A stretch of DNA of 56,709 bases from Nephromyces sp. MM_2019 (Eukaryota > Apicomplexa > Aconoidasida > Nephromycida). The notes below the pieces were generated by a model, which was given only the letters and a program-made list of their open reading frames with translations, was not told the origin of the DNA and made no database searches. Position numbers and translations under genes: made by a program. Below are positions 50,701 to 56,709 of this stretch, piece after piece (the stretch's first letter is position 1; every line of letters begins with the position of its first letter). The DNA lies in NCBI GenBank assembly GCA_015657535.1, contig JADHZB010001137.1, positions 8,799 to 65,507 of the forward strand, given 5' to 3'.

Positions 50701-52614
50701 CTTCCTGTTCTTCTTCTTCTTTTTTTTCTTCTTCTTCCTGTTCTTCTTCTTCTTTTTTTTCTTCTTCTTCCTGTTATTCCTCTTCTTCCTGTTCTTCTTC
50801 TTCTTGTTTTCCTTCTTTTCCTGTTCTTCTTTCTTTTTTCCATCTTCTTTCTGTTTTTTTCTTGAAGTTTGTCATCATCTTTATGCATTTTTTATAAATT
50901 TTCGGGTTTTTTGAGGTTTTCCCCCCCCTTCTACGTCATATCCCGGCGTTGCGAGAGCCATTCCTCTTGCAGAAGATTTTCAAGTGACGATTTCACCGGC
51001 ATCTTCAAATCCTCTGCTTTTCTTCATCATCTACACAAACCTTATAGAATCTTACAAATTCTGCGTATAACTATGAAAAATGCTACTTTGGCTTCACCAA
51101 TCTTCAGTTTTTCGACTTTTTCTGTGTATGTATGAGTCTGCATTTTGGCTCCACTTATTTTCTCAGATATTCAAGATACTATAGACTATAAGGAAGTCAT
51201 GCAGCGTTACAAGCTAGGGCCAAACGGGGCTATTATGACTTCTTTAAACCTCTTCTCGACTAGGTAAAGGAACTAGCGATTTCGCTAGTTTTTACGAGTT
51301 TCAGAGAACTCTAGCGATAATGTTGCTTTCGTCTTAGTGATGAGCACTGCTTATATAATAAGGAAAATGCAATTTCTGATTTAAAAGTGTATATTAATTA
51401 ATAATGAATAAGTTTTTTTTGGGTATTTTCTTGAAAAAATTTGAATTGTGTACCCCCGGCTGTATGTACACTCCGAAACTGCGGTTTAAAAAGGGGAGAA
51501 GAAGGTGATTTCTGACATTTTTCAATTAAAGGAAGAAGATGAAAATTTTTGAAGCTTTTCTACAGGTTCTGTTGCTGTTTGAGATTTTAATGCTGATGCG
51601 AACATCATTCACTTGTTACTTTCTTTATGTTGTTTTCTTTTAGCTTTTCCATCTGTTTTTTTCTCTTTGATTTTTTGATGGGTAAAACTCCTAGTAAAAC
51701 GTCGAAGGTAAACTAATTTTTTGCTAGTATGACTCGTATTAATGCGTTACAATGAACTTTGAGGTGTGTGTGTGTGTGTATGTGCTTTTTGTTTTGATAC
51801 TTGCTGCTTTGTAGATTCTTTTTTTTTGGGAAAATTTTATAGAACTATAAGCTAGAATTTGGAGTGTTGAAAGAAGACGATGCTTTGGGATGTTTTTAGA
51901 AAGATCAACCATACACACACACACGAGCTCTTTTCTCTTAGATGAAAAGTAGTCTCTTTCAATTCCTTCTATATAGTCAAAGAGTGTGTGTGTAGCTTGA
52001 TCTCCAGTATCTGTTGAAATACCCTGTTTTCTCCCGTTTAAGTTCGAATAGGACATGCTTTGAAATATCTCAAAAGCAACAATTCTATACTGCACACAAT
52101 GGTTGCTTGTGTGTGTGTGTGCACAGATTCCACAAGGTTATGGAGCTGCTGGAAAAAAGAGCTCCCAAGCTAGACTTTATAGTGATTGACACACCTGGAC
52201 AGATGGAAGTTTTCAACTGGTCCGCTAGTGGGACTATCATTCTAGGTAGGCTTTCTTTACGTGTGTGCGTCTTGGAACACACAGAAAAGCAACGAGCTCG
52301 AATTACCTTTCAAAAAAAGGATACTATGAAATCTTCATCTCGCTTAAGCAAGCAATGCCATGTGTGTTTTAGTGAGCAAATGTTGCTCTCATTCTTTCGC
52401 TTAACTCCTAGAAGATTGTAGGTATGGTATAGCAATACCTGCTCTAATGTGTGTGTGTGGTGTGCTTCGTGGTGTGTGTGTTTGTGTGTGTGATCGCTAA
52501 GATTTAATCACCCCTTCTGTATTAGTCCAGCTTCATGCCAATACTATAAAATGTTAATCTCAATCGTTGGAGATGCCAGAAATTTTTTGAGTATGGTAGA
52601 TATAGTAAAGCTGA

Positions 52615-52647
<33 letters not shown>

Positions 52648-55351
52648 ATATATATGAAGGCATATAAGCTTTGATTTTATTAAATGATGAGTAGGCGTAG
52701 CTAAAACGAGATATGCATATATACCTCTTCCTGATTGCTTTCTTTGTGAGAAAGCGTCTATAGAAAGGTGGTAGCCTAGCCAGAAAATCAATTATCAAAT
52801 ATACTGGAATTCACTAGATTTTTCTGCTAATTTCTTGCGTTTAATGATGATGAAGCAGTATCATCTTTTTTGCTTCAATCGGAAGAATAGTGAGTAATGC
52901 AGGTGGAGATGATGACAGCGAGATTTTGTGTACTTGTAAGATAAAAGAGTGTGTGTGTGCGTTTTTTTTTTCATTATTTCTATGACTTCTCCTCCAATTC
53001 GTGCTTTTCCAGTGTTTTTCTCGTCAAGTACCTGCATTCTCTGTGGCCAACTAAAGACCCAAAATTCGCCTGAAATGTATATGATAAATCATTGGATATA
53101 TTTCCATCCGTTTCACATAGTTTTCTCCTTTTTTGTATCGCAAAAAACCCCTTTTTGGGATGTTCATAGCCTTAGCAGCCAGAAAATGATGTTTTTCCAA
53201 AGAATACGCAAAAAACAGTTAATAAAACAGCTAAAACTGCATTTTCCATCTTCATAAAAGACATCATTTTGACTTTTATTTTTGTATCCAAAATTATCAA
53301 TTATTTCGTATTTTCTTCACAATTTTTAGACTCCTTGGCTCTTCGCTTTCCTACTGTAACAGCGTATGTTGTGGATACCCCCAGATGTCAACGTCCTGTT
53401 ACTTTTATGTCAAACATGCTGTATGCATGCAGGTATTCTGCCTCATTTTTTGTTGTAAAATTTTTTTCATTGCAAATTACGTGTAGTATAAAGTGGATGA
53501 AATGTGTGTTAATCGGTGTTCTTGTATGATGATGCTGCAAAGACACATATATTTTTAATTTGTGGAGAAATAGAGGCTTGAATATATGTTTTTAGCAGAA
53601 TTAGTTAGCACGACGATGTGTGTGAAGACGAGAGTTCGCTGTGAAATTTATACGCGAAAAATCCTCATTTTCATTGGCTATTGTCTTTGAATTTGTGTGT
53701 GAAAATGGTGTGTGTTTTTCTCTCTTTTTAGTAGTGGTTTGACGTTTATCTACCGGCAGGCTTGTGTGCAGAATTGTTTAAATTTTTGAATATTCCTGCA
53801 CCTTATAGCATTTGATTGTGTGTGTGTGTGTGTTGAGTTTTTTTATTCCCACATAACTTATTTTAAGTTTCATTGGGAGTGATGAATGAAGAGCTTTTTA
53901 TGCTAGCTAAATGCAGCTTTGTGGGTATGAACTGGTAAAGCTTTTATTTAAAAGGAAGAAAACAGCGTGTGTGCAGCTTCGCTGCTACCTCCATATGCTT
54001 TCTTCTTTATGGTACTCTCTAGTCTTTGCTGCCTGTGATCTCCTTGTGCTTAAAACCCGTTGAAACTATCAACCACGAAATATCTTTTAACACACACTCA
54101 AAACTGCTGATACTATCAAACGCCCACACCAGAGACCTAAAAAAAGAACACACACAGGCAAACACACATGCAATACTTTCAAGAGCTCTCTAAGCCGATA
54201 CCTTCCCAATTTGTTTAAAACAAACCTCCCTTGCTCATCTCCAAAATAGTCTAATGTGAAGCTTATATTATACTCTGCAGAAAAGCGTGCTTTGTGTGTG
54301 CGCTTGTTTTGTCTTTTAGCGTTCTTTATAAGGCAAAGCTCCCATTTATTATCTGCTTTAACAAAACTGGTAAGCTCTTTGGATAGTATGAAATTCTTTG
54401 AAGCATCTTCGTCTAGTCCCCATCTTCAACTTCCTCATATATTCACCGATCTACAATTGATGTTTACCCCTCTTTTATTGCCATAAAAATGATGCTCTTC
54501 ACCTCTTCATTTCCTTGAGGTATAGTGCTGGAAGCAATAGAATCTCTTTGCCAGAGTGGAGGAGAATTTAAGGCTGTTTTAGTTGCTGTTTTTTGTGTGT
54601 GTTATGTATGTGGATATAGAGAATTGCTGATTTTGTGTGTTATCTGTGTGCTTTTACGTGCATTTCTACGCAAGAGAATGAATGGTATGAAATAAAGAGG
54701 AAAGCTACCGAAGAAAAGTTCAGCGAACAAGCCAAATATACAGTGAAACGAAGAAACTACGAAATTTTAACTTTTTTCTCACACACACATATATGATTGC
54801 ACAAAGAGTCAAAATTCTCACATAAGACAAAACAGAATTTGGAGTACATACAGTGAAGATTCCAATTTTTATCCTTGTGTGTTGTTTATGATTTTTGCTC
54901 TCTTTTTTTTCAATGTTGAGTGCGTGAAAGCAAGCAAGGCAGACTATACTCAGCGTGCATTTCAGGCTGAATAAATACTTTTTAATTTCCTTCTACAAAG
55001 GCTAGTTGGGTGCTTCATTATGTAAAAATATGCTTTTGTGTGTGTTTCGGTAGTTTTTGCTTTTTTTTCCACAAATACCTCCTCTTCAGTTTCCTGGTTT
55101 TATCGAGTTTTTTGATGTTTTTCAGGCTGCGTATATATGTGGATTTGTTGTCAGCTTTCTGTAGATTCATACAAGAAGATGTTTTTCTACTTTCAAAAAG
55201 CATCCATCAGTTGCTGCCAAAACCGTCTTTAACTACTCTAGCAAAGTGGCTGCTGAACCCTCCAAATCCCTCTCTAGATTCCCGTTGATTTCATCTTTAC
55301 TATGCACAAATTTTTATGTACTTACAAGCCTCTTACGTATTGAGTTACAGG

Positions 55352-55385
<34 letters not shown>

Positions 55386-55867
55386 ACACACTAACTTTCT
55401 GTTGATTCTCTTGCCTGTCTTCATTCACCTTCTGACCCTAAGCTTCTTCCTTTAATCATATTTTTGAGGAAAATTTGGTGGCTTTTCCCTTGTTTTGAGG
55501 AAACGATATTTTTCTTCTTTTCCATCTTTTAATTGAAGATTTGTTGCAGAAATCTTTGAAGTTTGCTTCATTGTTTTTTTGGTTATTTCATTTTGATGGG
55601 TGTATGAACTTGTGTGCATGGATTTGTGCGTGTGCAGTTTTTTGGACCCACTTTTTCGCATACATTTGTGTGTGTGCATTCGCTACATTTTCCTTGAGCA
55701 AAATACTGCGAAAATCTCGTATAATCAAGTTTTTCTCCCAAAAAACGATTTGAAGAAGAATTTGATGTTTTTGCAGATGTTGTGAGGCACAATCAGTGTG
55801 TTGACTGGATGAATGACTACGAAGCTTACCATGATGCTGTAATGTGTGATGAAACCTACATGGCTAG
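47744..55867 (+). CDS. GPN1: GPN-loop GTPase GPN1, eight exons, 3' end beyond window
   Basis: GPN1 (XAB1/Npa3) is an essential GTPase that helps assemble RNA polymerase II and bring it into the nucleus. Exons: 47744-47859, 49464-49563, 50261-50291 (31 nt), 51167-51263, 52127-52245, 53330-53432, 54320-54369, 55777-55867; all joins are GT-AG and in phase, giving 235 residues so far. G1 is [10 protein letters not shown], its Gly shared by exons 1 and 2; then SINLDPA; the microexon encodes [10 protein letters not shown]; the GPN loop is LGPNGAI; G3 is [38 protein letters not shown] follows; G4 is CFNKTD across exons 7 and 8; exon 8 ends DETYMA. The G5 region and the C-terminal tail are missing because the next exon was not found before the window ends. 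The 5' ATG gives a 38-residue N-terminal part, slightly longer than in human. The start fits the family but an upstream ATG was not excluded. Confidence 0.93.
47897..48024. repeat. 12-bp repeat in GPN1 intron 1
   Basis: Ten or so copies of CTCATCTTCATC with CTCGTCTTCATC variants start about 37 bp after the intron 1 donor. They are open in both directions but this is within an intron defined by the GPN1 model, so they are not coding. Confidence 0.85.
50658..50860. repeat. Long pyrimidine tract in GPN1 intron 3
   Basis: About 200 bases composed almost only of TTC, CTT and CCTGTT units. It lies in the intron between the 31-nt exon and exon 4. Its reverse strand gives a spurious Lys/Arg-rich frame. 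Confidence 0.85.
52618..52656. repeat. (CA)n then (TA)n microsatellite in GPN1 intron 5
   Basis: About 14 CA units followed by GTATATATA. It runs opposite to most repeats of this gene, which are TG on the sense strand. Confidence 0.85.
55351..55382. repeat. (GT)n microsatellite in GPN1 intron 7
   Basis: An uninterrupted run of about 15 GT units, in sense orientation with the gene. Longer interrupted TGTG/TTTCTG stretches recur at 55960-56080 beyond the last exon found. Confidence 0.85.
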
Positions 55868-56709
55868 GTAAAGTGTAAAATCTAATCTTTTTAACAAAGA
55901 GCAGCAGATGGTGTGTGAAAATGCGATGCTCTTTTTTTGGGAGATCCTGCGCGTAGTGTGTTTCATTGTGTGTATTTCTCTGTGTATGTTTCTGTGCGTG
56001 TATTTCTGTGTGTGTGTATTTCTCTGTGTGTGTATTTCTCTGTTTGTATTTCTGTGTATGTTTCACTGTGTGTGTGTGTGTTACGCCCGCGATTTAAAGG
56101 CAGTATTGATAGTGCTATTAGTAGCTTAACTGCTACAGCTTAGACTAGATGGGGCCATGATGCTGTTCATCTCACCTAATTAATGCCTTAATTGTGGGAA
56201 TTCAGAGAGAAGCTAGAGTATTAACAATTTTGCTAGATTGATCACCTCACTGCTTCTATAGAGGTAGATTTAGCGTTTAACTGTGTGTGTATCAGGATAT
56301 TACATGCTACACACTCTCTGTATATTGCTAGTTTTCTATATTTATACTCTTTTTGTAGATGCTGATATAGCTGCCAGTTACTAGGAAAAAAGGTATTTTC
56401 AGGATTTTTGTTGTGGATGATAGGAATAGTGTAGAGAAGGAGGGAATCATCGCTTTGTCAAGCATTAAGAAGAAAATTCAGATGAAACAGAATATAAAGC
56501 CCATAGCAATCATCATGATTATTTGTTTTAATGTAGAAATCTGGAATGAAGGAGTTATATTTTGTATTATTTCTTCAAGTCGCGCAAACACCGCCACACA
56601 CACACACGCATACAAACATGCATACAAAGATGCTCATGCACACAGACACACACGCATACAAACATACACACACACACACACACACACGCACACACACACA
56701 CACACACGC
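55868..56709. other. Right edge: GPN1 intron 8 and CA repeats
   Basis: No continuation of GPN1 was found here; the sequence is consistent with an intron starting at the GTAAAG donor at 55868. TG-rich runs lie at 55960-56080, and (CA)n with CATACA variants fills about 56590-56709 up to the end. Confidence 0.55.

Noticed and set aside
50655..50888. Lys/Arg-rich - frame
   Set aside because: It is the reverse of the CTT/TTC tract in GPN1 intron 3.

Overview
The window is nuclear DNA of an intron-rich eukaryote. It is AT-rich, with genes split into exons of about 20-500 bp by GT-AG introns of mostly 50-1,600 bp, and it has many microsatellites, especially after position 39,000. The best clue to lineage is a nuclear SufC gene (7762-11873). 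Its catalytic domain follows a leader of about 280 residues made of a hydrophobic signal segment and a Ser-rich, transit-peptide-like stretch. That two-part leader indicates a plastid of secondary origin. Nuclear SufC with such a leader is known in apicomplexans, and a TTTAGGG telomere-type tract inside an intron fits an apicomplexan or related alveolate. I cannot name the genus. No prokaryotic operons, tRNA genes, rRNA genes, CRISPR arrays or recognisable transposases were found.

Layout, left to right: a 698-residue orphan on + (1414-3510); a sparse stretch with a SAM-like exon and two short tandem repeats (3511-7761); SufC in five exons on + (7762-11873); a gene-poor stretch with a GC-richer patch (11874-15040); a spliced + gene ending in a hydrophobic segment (15041-18690); a spliced + gene whose last eight exons join in phase (20004-21616); an isolated exon (21951-22041); a large spliced + gene of unknown function, probably helical (24125-29498 or longer); a four-exon + gene for a 1,005-residue orphan (30501-35379); repeat-bearing DNA with little coding signal (35380-38691); a complete nine-exon Qa-SNARE gene of the syntaxin-16/Tlg2 type on - (38692-45435); a 2.3-kb divergent spacer; and the GTPase GPN1 on + (47744-55867), which runs off the right end after eight exons.

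Exon boundaries for SufC, syntaxin-16 and GPN1 were set by matching family motifs and checking that every junction keeps the reading frame. For the unidentified genes the same phase check was the main evidence, so these models are less certain. The genes do not form a pathway: they serve plastid Fe-S cluster assembly, trans-Golgi/endosome fusion and RNA polymerase II assembly/import, beside lineage-specific proteins. The most interesting signals are structural: sense-strand TG tracts in introns and at splice sites, a minisatellite that seems to have copied an exon end with its splice donor, microexons of 23-42 nt, and a strand-composition switch near 22,200 that transcription direction does not explain. 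I did not find a convincing new molecular system.
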